A stretch of DNA of 64,000 bases from Maratus speciosus (GCA_963932465.1 OZ010795.1:475840806-475904805); one strand, 5' to 3'. Shown: positions 34,015 through 45,270, numbered from the stretch's first letter. The notes: generated from the sequence alone by a model not told the origin. Made by a program: numbers and translations.

Positions 34015-34194
34015 CAGGGTGTTTATAAAGTCCCGAACCCATTTTGTTGTTTAATAACTCATAAAATAATAAAGATAGATTAAAATTAATAACATAAATG
34101 GTTAGATAGACTCAAAAATTTCCATGACCCTTGTCAATGAACTTCCACGTGTGCCCTCTTCGTCGCACGGAGAATATCAAGTCGATAGTCAATT

Positions 34195-34452
34195 TCACGC
34201 CAGGTAGCGGCAAGCATGTCGGCATCCACAGAAGCTATTGCGGTTGTAATTCGGGCTTTTAAGTCTCCTCCTGTAAACATTGTCCTTTACAAATGCCCAA
34301 AGGAAAAAGTCCAGCGGCGTTATATCAGGTGATCTGGGTGGCCAAGGAATTGGGCCTGCTCCCCCAATCCATCTTCCTGGAAAATAGTCATTCAAAAAAG
34401 TATGAACGATGGTACCCCAATGAGGTGGTGTACCATCTTGTTGCAAAATCAC
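34195..34452 (-). pseudogene. Mariner-type transposase C-terminal fragment (left arm)
   Basis: Contains the second catalytic aspartate box (QQDGTPPHW) and the third region (SPDITPLDFFLWAFVKD) of a mariner-like transposase; the D of QQDG and the D of SPDITPLD are preserved, and the first catalytic D and the DNA-binding domain are absent. Frame ends in the arm itself, after a frameshift near 34270. Confidence 0.75.
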
Positions 34453-34479
34453 ATGTAGCCACCCAGATCACCTGATATA

Positions 34480-34683
34480 ATGCCGCTGTACCTTTTCCTT
34501 TGGGGATTTGTAAAGGACAATGTTTATGGGAGGAGCGTGTCGAACATGGATGACTTAAAAGCCAGAATTACAACCGCAATAGCCTCTGTGGATGCCGACA
34601 TGCTTGCCGCTACCTGGCGTGAAATTCACTATCGACTTCATATTCTCCGTGCGACGAAGGGGGCACACGTGGAAGTTCATTGA
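34480..34683 (+). pseudogene. Mariner-type transposase C-terminus (right arm)
   Basis: Reads from LYLFLWGFVKDNVY through DDLKARITTAIASVDADMLA to ATWREIHYRLHILRATKGAHVEVH, a normal C-terminus for this group, ending 120 bp before the right terminus. The SPD box upstream is broken. It is the mirror copy of the fragment at 34195-34452 and keeps a better C-terminal frame. Confidence 0.75.
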
Positions 34684-34802
34684 CAAGGGTCATGAAACTT
34701 TTTGAGCCTATCTAACCATTTATGTTATTAATTTTAATCTATCTTTATTATTTTATTAGTTATTAAACATCAAAATGGGTCCGGGACTTTATAAACACCC
34801 TG

Positions 34803-36749
34803 TATTTTAATAACCATTCTCATAAAATATTATTATACCTTTTCAATGCAACATTCCTATCTTACAAAATATTTCTTCGTATCAGCTGAAATTACACGAT
34901 TCATTCTTTTCCGTTTACAACAAATATAGTACAACAATGAAATTACGCCTTCATGTACATTAGATAATTTTAATCTCCTTTTACAGATTAGAGTCGTTTC
35001 ACATTTGTTGCATTTTACAGAATTTTAGTTTTAGGTAGTGGTTGTTAAAGAAATTTTTAAAGAAAAGTAACCTTCTCCTAAAGCACAGAACCAATTTAAG
35101 AGAAGTATACATAAAAGTTTTATTAAAGTCTACAAACGTAACAGCAGGAAAACATATTTATGAGATTTTTCAACATATCTCAGAAATTGCCATGCTTTTG
35201 CTCAGAAGAAATGTATGTTGAAGGCTTAAAAATAAGATTTTTATGTTCTTCAAATTATGAGACCTTACAAAGTCTGTCTTACATTTTTGAAGAAATGATA
35301 TTTTTAGTACATACTTAGAAATATTTCATCGATTTTTAGAAATCTTTGAAATCGTATTTCTGACTACTAAAATTATTTACCTAAAAATGCATGCATAAGT
35401 TTTTAAGAGTTTTTAAAAAAATTCTTTATTTGTGTTCATGAGGAAACATTTTTTTTTTTTTTCGTGAAAATCTTTATTCTGTTAGGTAGAATTTGATTAT
35501 TTATTTTCTTCTCATTATTACGTATAAAAGCTCGAACGCAAAATGGAAATATGAATTCTTTTATTATAAATGTTGCTAGTTTTTCTTGCTTCCGAATGTT
35601 CCGAATGGATCATATTTGTTGTATGCTTTTCGTTTTACTTGGTCGTAGGTGATCGAGAAATATTTTAAAAACAACATTGCAATAACAAAAAAAATCCCTA
35701 TCGACTTGGCTTACAGGCACAGGTAGATTTTAAAGTTAAGTACTCATTTCACCAACAAAAATTAAATCAAGGTTAGAGATAAACCCAGTTTAACAATTTT
35801 ATTTGGCGCCTTTGACGAGTTTTTAATTTCCTTTTTCTGCAAGAGTTGATTTTTTTTCCTTCTACATCCCTTTACTAACCCTGCAACAAATTATTGTAGT
35901 GGAAATTTACTGATGCCAAAAGTTTGGAAATAAAATCTACTTTTAAATGATGTATATAAAATTTGATTAGGGGGCCATTTACATATAAAAATGAAACTAA
36001 ACTTTTTTTTTCAATAGCAATATCCAAGTTTGACACTCAATTACCCTAAATACAAATTTTCATGAAATTCGTACGATTAGTTTCAGAGATATTATTTTAA
36101 AATGTGCATATTTCAGGGGCTGTATCCAAATTGTTCGGTTCTCGATTGTTGAAATGGTACAGAAGGACTAGATTATGCCGCTTCTATTAAAGTATTCTTT
36201 CTTGCCAATAGGACCATTTCACTCGCGTAATATTTTTCGACTGTTGTCAGCCCAAATGTTTCAATAAAATGGGGACTTATTACACAATGAAAATATTAAG
36301 CATAATTTTTTTCAAATTATGCTATTCTGCACCATCATAGAATCTTAAACTATCCTTTTTACTTTTTTTAAGCATAATTCGACAGCTACTTGAAAGAAAA
36401 ATTGAAATTTAAGAATTCGCATAAATCTATCAACAAATTGTAGGTTGTGATTCATATTGTTTTTTGAATATTAATTTCATAATTCATTATTCATATTATA
36501 TATATTTTTTAAATTTACAAATTCATTGTATTTATGTTCGAGTTTTTAGTATTATATGCACACACAAAATTACAAAATTAGGCTTATAATTTCAGGTGAT
36601 ATTAATAAAAATATGTAATTTAACATTAGAAGATCTAAATTTTGAATGCATATAATTCGAAAAGTTATCATTCAAATGACTTGAACTTTCGTTTCTAGGC
36701 ACAGTTTGAACCGAAGATTTAATATAGTTTGTCAAAATTGGGTGTTGCC
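34803..36749. other. AT-rich DNA with truncated family A piece
   Basis: No gene. 35693-35860 is a reversed, truncated family A end (hairpin remnant, AGGTAGATTTTAAAGTTAAGT, TTTCACCAACAAAAA, CCCAGTTTAACAATTTTAT). Remainder unassigned. Confidence 0.5.
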
Positions 36750-36858
36750 ATTGAAAAGACAAAGTTTGGTCTGGTAAACAGCACCGAAAACTGGCGATTT
36801 GAAGCAATTAAATTAACAAAACATTGTAAAAAATCGCCATAAAATAAAACAATATAAA

Positions 36859-36917
36859 GGACGCGTTTCGAGCTAAAAACATAACAGCTCGTCATCAGCT
36901 ACAGCAAACACGTGTCC
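36859..36917 (-). ncRNA. Hammerhead-ribozyme-like segment in PLE 3' UTR (minus copy)
   Basis: The minus strand has GGACACGTGTTT, CTGATGA, a CGAG...CTCG pair around a loop, AAAC and CGCGTCC. CTGATGA and GAAAC are the hammerhead core and ACGTGT/ACGCGT can close stem III with U at the cleavage position. Stem II can be drawn as GAG/CTC, leaving an extra C. PLEs are known hosts of hammerhead ribozymes. Self-cleavage not shown. Confidence 0.5.
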
Positions 36918-37229
36918 GCAAGCGAACAAGGTCAAAAATGTAAAGAATGTCGCAAAGAATGCGACAGATGGCGCTAGCTGAAAGAGGAACCTACAGAAGA
37001 GAAAGGTGTTGCCAAAAGGATAGAAGAGAAATTGATAGGGAAAAAATGGAAATAAAAGAAATAAAAAAAATTAAAATAAAAATAAAAGAAGTAAATTAAA
37101 AAATATAAATAATAATAATAAATAAAGAAATATAAAAGAATAAAACAAGAACCCCCCCCCCCCCAAAAAAAAAAATCCCTTTTTGTTTTCAAAATAAAAA
37201 GAAAAGAAACAGGATAAAAGGGAAAAGAA

Positions 37230-38432
37230 TTACAAAAGTAATTTCCACGCTGGAGATAGGAAAGGAGATGATGGGAGATTATTGACAAGATTAGCAGAAT
37301 TTTTAGAAATAAAATATGCTTCATGAAAATCCAAGTGAGAGGGAGAGGCAGGGGAAGAAATAATTTTGGCCATGGAGAAATTGAAACAATGACTGGAAGA
37401 CCAACAGTGAGAAGCAATCGAAGATTTAGAGATTTCTTGATTTGCAATATACCTCTGATGCTCGCCTAATCTGAATTTTGAAGCTCTCTTTGTTTGGCCA
37501 TTATAACCTAAATTGCAAGAGCAAGGAATAAAATAAACACCCCACAGGTTCTCAGTAGGAACAGGATCTTTTAGAGAAGAGAATTTAATTTTATTCATAG
37601 GTTTGAAGATAACTTTAAAATTTAAACGAGAAAGGATTTTAGCAATTTTGAAACAGAGAAGAGAATAAAAGGGCAGAACAATTATAGAATTAAAATTAGG
37701 GGGATTATTTGAATCAGAAAAAGGACGTTTAGGCTTATTAAATTTATACAAAGCTTTATCAATCAAAGAGGGATTATAACCACGAGCAAGGGCAAGAGAT
37801 TTGAGATAATTAATTTCATTATTCAGAGCAGAAGAGTCAGAACAAATGCGTAACGCCCTAAAAACAAAAGTATAAAAGGACGCCAATTTTTGCTGAGGAA
37901 GATGATTTGAAAGAGCATGAGGAGGAAGAGAGACAGCGAAAGGTTTTCTATAAACGGAGGTAGAGAATCGATCTGGGTGTTTTGAAACCAAGACGTCAAG
38001 GAAAGGAAGAGAATTATTCTCTTCGACTTCGAGAGTAAATTGAATACAAGTATCAACAGAATTAACAACAGAAAGGAGATTAGAAAGATCCAGGTCAGAG
38101 GGAATTAAAATGAAAGTGTCATCAACATACCTAAACCAGAAAGGAAATTTATATAAACTGAAGAGTTTTTCTTCAACAAAATGCATATAAATATCACATA
38201 AAAGGGGAGACAGTGGATTACCCATGGCCCCAGTTTGAGAATAGAAAGAATTATTAAACTAAAAAGCAGCGACAGCGATGACAGCGATGACCACCTCGGG
38301 AACTCAGCTTTCGCTTTAGAGTGTTAGTGCAATCCCGAGGGGTAAACTGAAAAGCAGTTTGCCTGACACAAATACTAACTAAATGCAGAATTTCATGAAT
38401 CTCAATGGAAGAGTAATGAAATTCGCGCAGCC
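37230..38432 (-). pseudogene. PLE reverse transcriptase and GIY-YIG endonuclease, 5'-truncated
   Basis: Upstream of the insertion the frame reads IEIHEILHLVSICVRQTAF, and after it FNNSFYSQTGAMGNPLSPLL, then FWFRYVDDTFILIP with the catalytic YVDD. Further on come ENNSLPFLDVLVS, SVYRKPFAV and, at about residue 230 of the 331-codon frame, GVYFIPCSCNLGYNGQTKR with ASKFRLGEHQRYI and HEAYFIS. This is the order of canonical Penelope proteins. The YIG box is YNG here, a substitution that may weaken the nuclease. The N-terminal third of the protein is missing. Confidence 0.85.
38269..38356. repeat. 88 bp insertion with 14 bp direct repeat in the PLE reverse transcriptase
   Basis: TAAACTAAAAAGCA (38255-38268) and TAAACTGAAAAGCA (38343-38356) flank 74 bp that have no place in a PLE protein. 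Removing one repeat copy and the 74 bp puts the two halves of the reverse transcriptase back in one frame. The insert contains CCTCGGGA/TCCCGAGG inverted arms, nested ACTC/GAGT and AGC-GAAA-GCT pairing on the minus strand, and a GACAGCGAT repeat. It has no poly(A) and no GT..AG boundary that keeps the frame. Confidence 0.65.
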
Positions 38433-38440
38433 TTCTTTCT

Positions 38441-38812
38441 GCCCTTTTATTCTCTTCTCTGTTTCAAAATAACTAAAATCCTTTCTCGTTTTAATTTTAA
38501 AGATATCTTCAAACCTATGAATAAAATTAAATACTCTTCTCTAAAAGATCATGTTCCTACTGAGAACCGGTGGAGTGTTTATTTTATTCCTTGCTCTTGC
38601 AATTTAGTTATATTGGCCAAACAAAGAGAGCTTTAAAATTCAGATTAGGCGAGCATCAGAGGTACATTGCTAATCAAGAAATCTCTAAATCTTCGATTGC
38701 TTCTCACTGTTGGTCTTCCAGTCATTGTTTCAATTTCTCCATGGCCAAAATTATTTCTTCCCCTGCCTCTCCCTCTCACTTGGATTTTCATGAAGCATAT
38801 TTTATTTCTTGA
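38441..38812 (+). pseudogene. PLE GIY-YIG endonuclease C-terminus (plus copy)
   Basis: Reads SYIGQTKRALKFRLGEHQRYI and SKSSIASHCWSSSHCFNFSM and FHEAYFIS before a TGA at 38810-38812; family sequence NSANLVND continues past it. A one-base indel at about 38607 separates the upstream part from this frame. Unlike the minus copy the YIG box is intact. Confidence 0.78.
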
Positions 38813-39170
38813 AATTCTGCTAATCTTGTCAATGATCTCCCATCATCTCCTTTCTACAGCGTGGAAATTACTTTTGTAATGCTTTTCCCTTTTCTCTTGT
38901 TTCTTTTCTTTTTATTTTGGAATTTTTTTTTTCTTGTTTTATTCTTTTATATTTCTTTATTTATTATTATTATTTATATTTTTTAATTTACTTCTTTAAT
39001 TTTAATTTTAATTTTGTTTATTTCTTTTATTTCCATTTTTTCCCTACCAATTTCTCTTCTATCCTTTTGGCAACACCTTTCTCTTCTGGTTCCTCTTTCA
39101 GCTAGCGCCATCTGTCGCATTCTTTGCGACATTCTTTACCTTCAGTTCATTTTTGACCTTGTTCGCTTGC

Positions 39171-39229
39171 GGACACGTGTTTGATGTAGCTGATGACGAG
39201 ATGTTATGTTTTTAGCTCGAAACGCGTCC
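39171..39229 (+). ncRNA. Hammerhead-ribozyme-like segment in PLE 3' UTR (plus copy)
   Basis: Same arrangement as 36859-36917: GGACACGTGTTT, CTGATGA, CGAG..CTCG, AAACGCGTCC. Conservation of both core strings in the two copies is expected for a recent family and does not by itself prove function. Confidence 0.5.
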
Positions 39230-39290
39230 TGTGTATTGTTTTATTTTATGGTGATTTTTTAGAAAGTTTTATTACTTTAATTTAAAGTTT

Positions 39291-39534
39291 GGTCTGGTTT
39301 TTATTTGTAGATGGCCCCTAAGAAAATTTTATATGCAGCATTTAAAAGTAGACTTTATTTCCAATCGTTTGGTATCAGTAACTTTCTTCTATTATAATCA
39401 GTTACAGAGTTAGTAGGGGTGTTTAATTTTATTTTCTACGACTGTACATTATTACTATGCTCATAATTATACTTTTTAATAAATTCATAAAATAATTTTT
39501 GTGTTTTCCTTTGAAAATTAGTGATTTAATAAAA
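39291..39534. other. AT-rich intergenic DNA
   Basis: Nothing recognised; the beginning resembles the sequence left of the minus PLE copy (36700-36780 inverse), so it may be part of the PLE 3' end. Confidence 0.35.
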
Positions 39535-40845
39535 AAACATGTAGGTAAGTGAGATCACAGTTCGCACAGAGGGTTTCTTTTAATATTCCTTTCAAAACAC
39601 TTTAACCTTTTGAAAAATCTGTTAGTTCCACTTTTCGTAACCAGGGGCGCACTCTATTCTAAACAAACCTCATTCCGTACGAAACTCCGTTTTATATACT
39701 ATCCGTAGATATATTAGTCGAGGAGATTGGGCCGATAGCACCCGAGATAAGTAGGCGCCCCTGACGATAAAAAGTGGAACTGAAATATGTAAGGCTATGG
39801 TGTGCATAATATGAAAGAATGGTCAAAGGGGTGTCGTCAAAAGTTAGAAAAATCTCCCCGGGTGAAAAGAGCGTAGGTTAGAAAAATTCCTTAAAATACA
39901 CAAGTTAGAGCCCGGAGGAGTAAATCATATAAGACTTTTTTGAAAATTTTATGATTTGCCGTGTGGTTTGAGGTATTCAGCTATACTTATGCAAGAATTC
40001 ATGTCTCCAACTTAATTAAGGGTTCTCTTAGAAGGAATTGCTGAAATTACATATGTGGTAGCTCAAAGGGTTAAACGTAAGACCTTTTTCAAGATTTTAT
40101 GATTTGTCGCCTGGCCTCAGGTGTTCTGCTACAAGTATGCAAAATTTCAAATCTGCAATTTAATAAGGGGCTCAGTAGGAAAGAATTGTTTAAAATACGC
40201 ATGTGGGAGCCCAAAGGGTTAAATGTACGATTTTTTCAAAATTTTATGATTTGTCGTATGATATGTGGTGTTCAGCTATAAGTGTGCAAAATTTCACGCC
40301 TCCAACCTAAATAGGGGTTCACTTAGAAAGAATTGTTTAAAATACACTTGTGGGAGCTCAAAAGGTTAAATGTAGGGCTTTTTCAAAATTTTATGGTTTG
40401 TAATTTGATGCGAGGCATTCAGATATAAGTATGCAAAATAGCACGCCTCCAAACTAATTAGGGCTCACTTAGAAAGAACTGCTTAAAATACACATGTGGC
40501 AGCTCAAAGGGTTAAATGTACGACTTTTTCAAACTTTTATCATTTTTCGTTTGATGTGAGGTGTTCAGCTATAAGTATGTAAAATTTCACGCCCCCAACC
40601 TAATTAGGGCTCACTTAGAAAGAATTGTTTAAAATACACACGTGGGAACCCAAAGAGTTAAATGTACGACTTTTTCAAAACTTTATGATTTGTGGTATGA
40701 TGTGTGGTGTTCAGTTATAAGTATGCAAAATTTCAAGTCTACAACATTTGTAGTGTCTGAGAACGGGCTCTGTGACAGAAGGACAGACAGACAGATGAGC
40801 GAGACGAATAGGGTTTCGTCAGATGAACGAAACCCTAAAAATTAA
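39535..40845 (-). repeat. HINE-like structured repeat with six ~147 bp tandem units
   Basis: Tandem units from about 39850 to 40745, each with GTGGGAGCTCAAAGGGTTAA, CTTTTTCAAAATTTTATGAT, GGTGTTCAGCTATAAGTATG and CACGCCTCCAACCTAATTAG-like segments. They are followed by a GACAGACAGACAGA tract (40779-40796) and a perfect 11 bp-stem hairpin TAGGGTTTCGT-CAGATGA-ACGAAACCCTA (40809-40837) before AAAAA. On the left, AGAGGGTTTC at about 39571 could be the matching subterminal repeat, but the left boundary is uncertain. Confidence 0.6.
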
Positions 40846-40925
40846 GTGAAAACTGATAACGCTGGGAATGAGGGTAAATATTTTTTACTGGCGTCAAGAA
40901 GTTTTTCTTGGCTACAAGTTTTTAC

Positions 40926-42358
40926 GTAGATTTCGTATGAAATACTACCTATTACATTCTTCCCTATGTTGGAATTTCTGAAAATTTTTTGCCGATCTAC
41001 ACCGATCATGACCCCTAGAACTCAAAACCATCCCTAGTAAAAAACTTTGTCTAACTATCTATATCACTTTTTTGTAGACACGATAACTTACATAATTCTG
41101 CACAAATCTTTTCCAAACTGATACATAAAATCAAGGGGCAAAAAATCTCGGTCAAATTCGTTAATGGGCACAATCGGACCAGGAGGGTGGAAATAAGGAG
41201 GGGCTTTGTGAACGAAAAACCCCGATAACTTCTTAATTATAATACATATCGGCTCAGTTTAAACTTTTTAATACTTCTAAAAAAAGGGCCAAAAATTTAT
41301 GTATTTTATATAATAATATATTCTGATTTTTGATAAAATTAAAAATGGTCTCATGGCCGGAGAAATAGGGTTTTGGGGAGAAAAAATTCATAACTTCGTC
41401 AATTCTCACGATATCTTCCAATTAAAATCCAATTAAATTTATTATAAATTGTCTTAATATTATCTACAACTTTTATTCTGACAACTTATTGATAGGACCA
41501 ATTCTTACCGAAAAGAAAATAATAACAAAAATAAAAACGAAAACAAAAGGAAGAGGTAGGGGGAGGTGTTAAAGAAGAAAAAATTCCAGAACTTCGTCAA
41601 TTCAGAAGATATCCAATCCGCTTAGATTTATTATGCATGTTCTGAATATTATCTACAACTTTTATATTGACAAGTTTTTGATAGGAGCAGTTCTTACAAC
41701 AAAAACAAATTAAAAAAAATTAAAAATATTTAGAGGTTGATGAAAGAAATGTCGTATTACATAAATTCAAACTGCGTATTTTCTGATTCATTTTAAAATT
41801 CCTTTTTGCTTTCAAACGCATCTAATTGGTAGGTTCTCTGATTCAGAAACTATATAATGTGCCGTAAAGTTTGATTTTTTTTTCATAGAGGGAGAATATA
41901 TTTCAAAAAATGATGTCAAAGTGGGCATTTTGAACCAAATTTCTCGAAGCGATTGTGTTGGAAATTAAAAATATTGTTCTACTAAGAAAATAATTGCTTA
42001 TAAATCAAGTTCTAATTAATTGAACGAAAAATAAAAACATAGGTCGCTTATAAATCTCTTAAACAATCACATCAGCAAGTTTCATGTTTTCCCTTTTGAA
42101 AATGAATCTGAAAATGTGTCAAAAAATTTCGAGTTGTTGTGCATGGAAAAATATTTTTTGAATACTGCCTTAATATGCATTTGAATGCATTTTCTGATAA
42201 AATCAGCTGATATAAAAAAATGAAATTTAAAACTCGTCAAAAGCGGCCAGATAAAAATTTTAAAGTGGATTTATCTCTAATCATGATTTAGTTTTTGTTG
42301 GTGAAATTAGTACTTAACTTTAAAATCTACCTGCACTTATAGGCCGGGCCGGCAGGGA
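40926..42358 (+). repeat. Repeat family A (HINE-like) copy
   Basis: Starts after a T-run with CGTAGATTTCGTATGAAATA and CTACCT, includes GCCGATCTACACCGATCATG and CCCCTAGAACTCAAAACCA, the 160 bp-type units (41075-41760), and ends GTAGGCCGGGCCGGCAGGGA before a T-run. The TCTA tract is nearly lost (TCTAACTATCTATATC). Same orientation as 13340-14779. Confidence 0.65.
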
Positions 42359-43108
42359 TTTTTTTCTCCAATTTGTAAAGTCTTGACATGACTGTGGAGA
42401 ATAAACATATTAGTTTATACATATATTGTTTATGCATATAAACATATATAATATAGTTATCCAGATAAATTATTGTAAAAACACGGAACTGATAAATTTA
42501 CAGAAGAAAAATTCAAATTAATTCCATATGTAGGCTAATTAAAAAAGCCTGAATTAATGGGTACAAAGAATGTGAAAAAGTTCTTTAGGGATTGGTTGGT
42601 GGAGAATGATAAAAAAAATTGATCGCTTTTTTATTAGCCCTAATGTGCATTTACTCATTTGTATTCTAACATTCAAGTATTTGTAATGAATAAATATAAT
42701 TCCAGGATTTTTTTTCAAAAATATATTTTTTTTCGAAAATTTTATTTTATTTTTCTTTGAAATGAAATATAATTTTAAATATGGTTAAATAAAACATTAA
42801 TGTTTAGTACAAAATTTATTATAAATTTGTAATTTTTATCATTATCATTATCATTAAACATATGAAATATTGTTTTTATAAGACTCCTTGTATTATATTA
42901 ATATGTTGTCAAAAGAGCTCGCCAAATAAAGGAAGTTTCACCATTTCATAAATAAGGTAATATGAAGATTCCATAGCATACTTTTTATAATTATGTAAAG
43001 CCACATGAAGCCTATCTTTAATACATTTTTTTAATATTTGATTTTGCACTTACGGTGACATTCCTTTTAGGTTTAATCAAAGGATAAATATTATGTGAAG
43101 TTATTTTT
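42359..43108. other. AT-rich intergenic DNA
   Basis: No gene; ATTATC-type short repeat at 42840-42855. Confidence 0.4.
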
Positions 43109-45264
43109 AGGTAGATTTCGTAAGAAATGCTGCCGTTTATGTTCTCCTTTATATTGGAATTTCTGAAATTTTTTTGCAGATCTACGCCGATTATCACCCC
43201 TGAACCCAAAGCTACTACCAGTTCAAAACTTTATCTATATATGGGGCATTCTCAAAATCTTTTGACTTTTGGGGAGAAAAAAATCTGGTAAAATTAAACT
43301 TGCTAAAATAACATTTTAATCTGATAGACGAATGCCTTAATGATTTAAAATAAAGAAAAAATGGTCAGCAGCGAAAATTTTTTTATTTAACTGAGGTTTA
43401 TGTTAAACTTATGTTATGGAAAATTAAACTTTGCGAGTTTAATTTTCCTTATCATTTTATCACTGAAACTTTTTATTTACTTATAATGAATTTGCATAGT
43501 ACCCACAGGACATTCAAATAAGAAATAATAACAATGTAGCATTTTTAGTACAAAAATTTGGTATAACATTGTTTTAAAGGGGTATTATGAAGGGACGGTA
43601 AGGTAAAAAAAGAGGACGGTATTGGAAAAAAAGGACGAAATGGGGAAAAAAAGGACGGTAAGGACCACCTATTTAAGGCAAATCGTGTTAAGACTAAGTG
43701 ATAGCCACAATGTTCACTGATTTTTAGAAACAGTTGTTAACATTGGATTAAATTATTTTTTTTTTTTTAATTTACCTCGAAAAGTGCAGGAATAAACCTT
43801 GAGGACGGTAAGACTACCAATAAAGTCACGATCTTGAAATTGATATTTAAATGCTGATTTAAATTTTGCAGTAAGTTTCCTCTAAAAGAATTTTAGACAT
43901 TCTTTCTTTAGTGTACTTCTGCATGAGAAAAAACTTGGAAAAAATTCTGTGGCTGCATCTGAAATGATTTTCTGTATAAGTTTAGCATGAGGGACGGTAA
44001 GGATGAAAAACCCAGGGACAGAGTTCAAAAAATAATATCTACCGTAAAAATGTTTGCAGGTTAATTTTTTGCTACATATTTATATAAAACAATTGTCCCA
44101 GTTTCGGAAAAAAAATTACATCGAATTACTTTTATTGAAACAATTTTATACAGACAGCTCCAAACTTAAAAATCAGCATCAGGGACACGGGACGGTATAG
44201 GAGTTTTCCTGCTATTTGGATCCCCAACATCGTCCAAAACTTACTTATCTCGTTAATATTGTTATGCAATCATGCAATGGAATGTTCCCCAGCATATGAA
44301 AAAAAAAAAAAAAGTGTATTGAAATAAAAATTATTATTCAGGGACATGAAAGTCAAAAGACTGTGAGAATGCCCCATATGTATCTATCTCTCTGTCTGTC
44401 TATCTATCTATATCATTTTTTTATGGACACGATAACTTCCATAATTTTGCACAAATCTCTCCCAAATTGCAATACATAAAGTCAAGGGGCAGAAAATCTC
44501 GGTCTAGTTCGTTAATGTTCAAAATCTGACTAAGGGTGTGAAATGGGGAGGTTTTTTGTGAAAACAGATAAAACCCCATAACTTCTTATTTATGATACAT
44601 ATCGAATCAGTTTAACGTTATCATTATTTCTAGAAAAAGGGAAAAAAATTTATACATGAGAGATTTTTGATATCGTTAAAAATGACCTAAGAAACGAAGA
44701 AAACAGCTGTTAAACAAGAAAAAAATTCATAACTTCGTCGATTCACAAGATATCAAATCCGCTTAAATTTATTACAAATCTTCTAAATATTATCTACAAA
44801 TTTTTATATTGACAAGTTTTTGACAGGGACTTACAAAAAAAAAAAAAAAAGGTGTTGTAGAAGAAAAAAAAATCACATCTCCGTTAATCCGCCACTAAGA
44901 CGATAAAAAAGTATTATAGGGGTGATGAAAATTTTTGTCAATCCTGAGAGATGATGTATAGTGTATATAGGGATGCATTATTAAATTCGTGCGTATATCA
45001 ATAAATAAAAAAATGTCATAATTTAAAATATAGTGTGTGGTTCAAATTTCGTAGCTTTACTAACTAACAAGATTAAATAATTGAATAAACACGGGAGAGT
45101 TTTTATAATTAATTGCATAATATTTGGAGTAAAATGGAAAAAAGAAACTTCTCAAAGCGGTCAGATAAAATTGTTAAACCTTGTTTAATCTTGATTTAGT
45201 GTTTGTTGGTGAAATTAGTACTTAACTTCGAAATCTATCTGTGCCTGTAGTCTGAGCCGGCAGA
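43109..45264 (+). repeat. Repeat family A (HINE-like) copy carrying a nested transposon
   Basis: Left part 43109-43242 (AGGTAGATTTCGTAAGAAAT hairpin start) and right part 44376-45264 are one family A copy; the TCTA/TGTC tract (44385-44415) directly follows the inserted element. It ends TAGTCTGAGCCGGCAG and a T-run, immediately followed by the next HINE-like element at 45271. Confidence 0.65.
43243..44375. mobile_element. Unclassified 1.13 kb DNA transposon, ATAT flanks
   Basis: Ends GGGGCATTCTCAAAATCTTT and inverse GGGGCATTCTCACAGTCTTT, inverted similarity about 30 bp including TTTTGACTTT. ATAT lies directly outside both ends (43239-43242, 44376-44379). The interior repeats a GGACGGTAAGG-type motif about seven times in direct orientation (43598-44195). 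No transposase frame. A 4 bp duplication could suggest Sola-like or other families; in this TA-rich target a 2 bp duplication cannot be excluded. Confidence 0.62.
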
Positions 45265-45270
45265 TTTTTT

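Larger units (their letters stand above)
34015..34802. mobile_element. Mariner-derived element made of two inverted 3' halves
   Basis: Ends CAGGGTGTTTATAAAGTCCC and inverse, TA at 34013-34014 and 34803-34804. The inverted arms are about 320 bp and each includes the C-terminal transposase coding region, reading outward-in on opposite strands: minus strand 34195-34452 has LQQDGTPPHWGTIVHTFL, PGRWIG and SPDITPLDFFLWAFVKDNVY; plus strand 34480-34683 has LYLFLWGFVKDNVYGRS and ATWREIHYRLHILRATKGAH. This is how a MITE can arise from an inverted duplication of one end of a mariner-like element. Confidence 0.82.
36750..38439 (-). mobile_element. Canonical Penelope-like element, 5'-truncated (minus copy)
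   Basis: Minus strand: truncated reverse transcriptase, C-terminal GIY-YIG, stop at 37230, and a 3' UTR with a hammerhead-like segment at 36859-36917. It lies head-to-head with a second truncated copy (38434-39290); the two 5' ends meet at about 38434-38441. 5' truncation with inverted neighbours is common for PLEs. An 88 bp insertion interrupts the reverse transcriptase frame at 38269-38356. Confidence 0.85.
38434..39290 (+). mobile_element. Canonical Penelope-like element, 5'-truncated (plus copy)
   Basis: Second copy of the same PLE family on the plus strand, starting at CTGCCCTTTTATTCTCTTCT which corresponds to the sequence before the GIY-YIG domain. It runs through the coding region and the same 3' UTR, including the hammerhead-like segment at 39171-39229. 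Very similar to the minus copy, so both are from the same active period. Confidence 0.85.

Noticed and set aside
36974..37447. 157-codon minus-strand frame, hydrophobic, membrane-like
   Set aside because: Another frame of the PLE 3' end and T-rich UTR; the true frame is 37230-38265.
38255..38356. Spliceosomal intron in the PLE
   Set aside because: The only GT..AG choice leaves the frame shifted; direct repeats explain it better.
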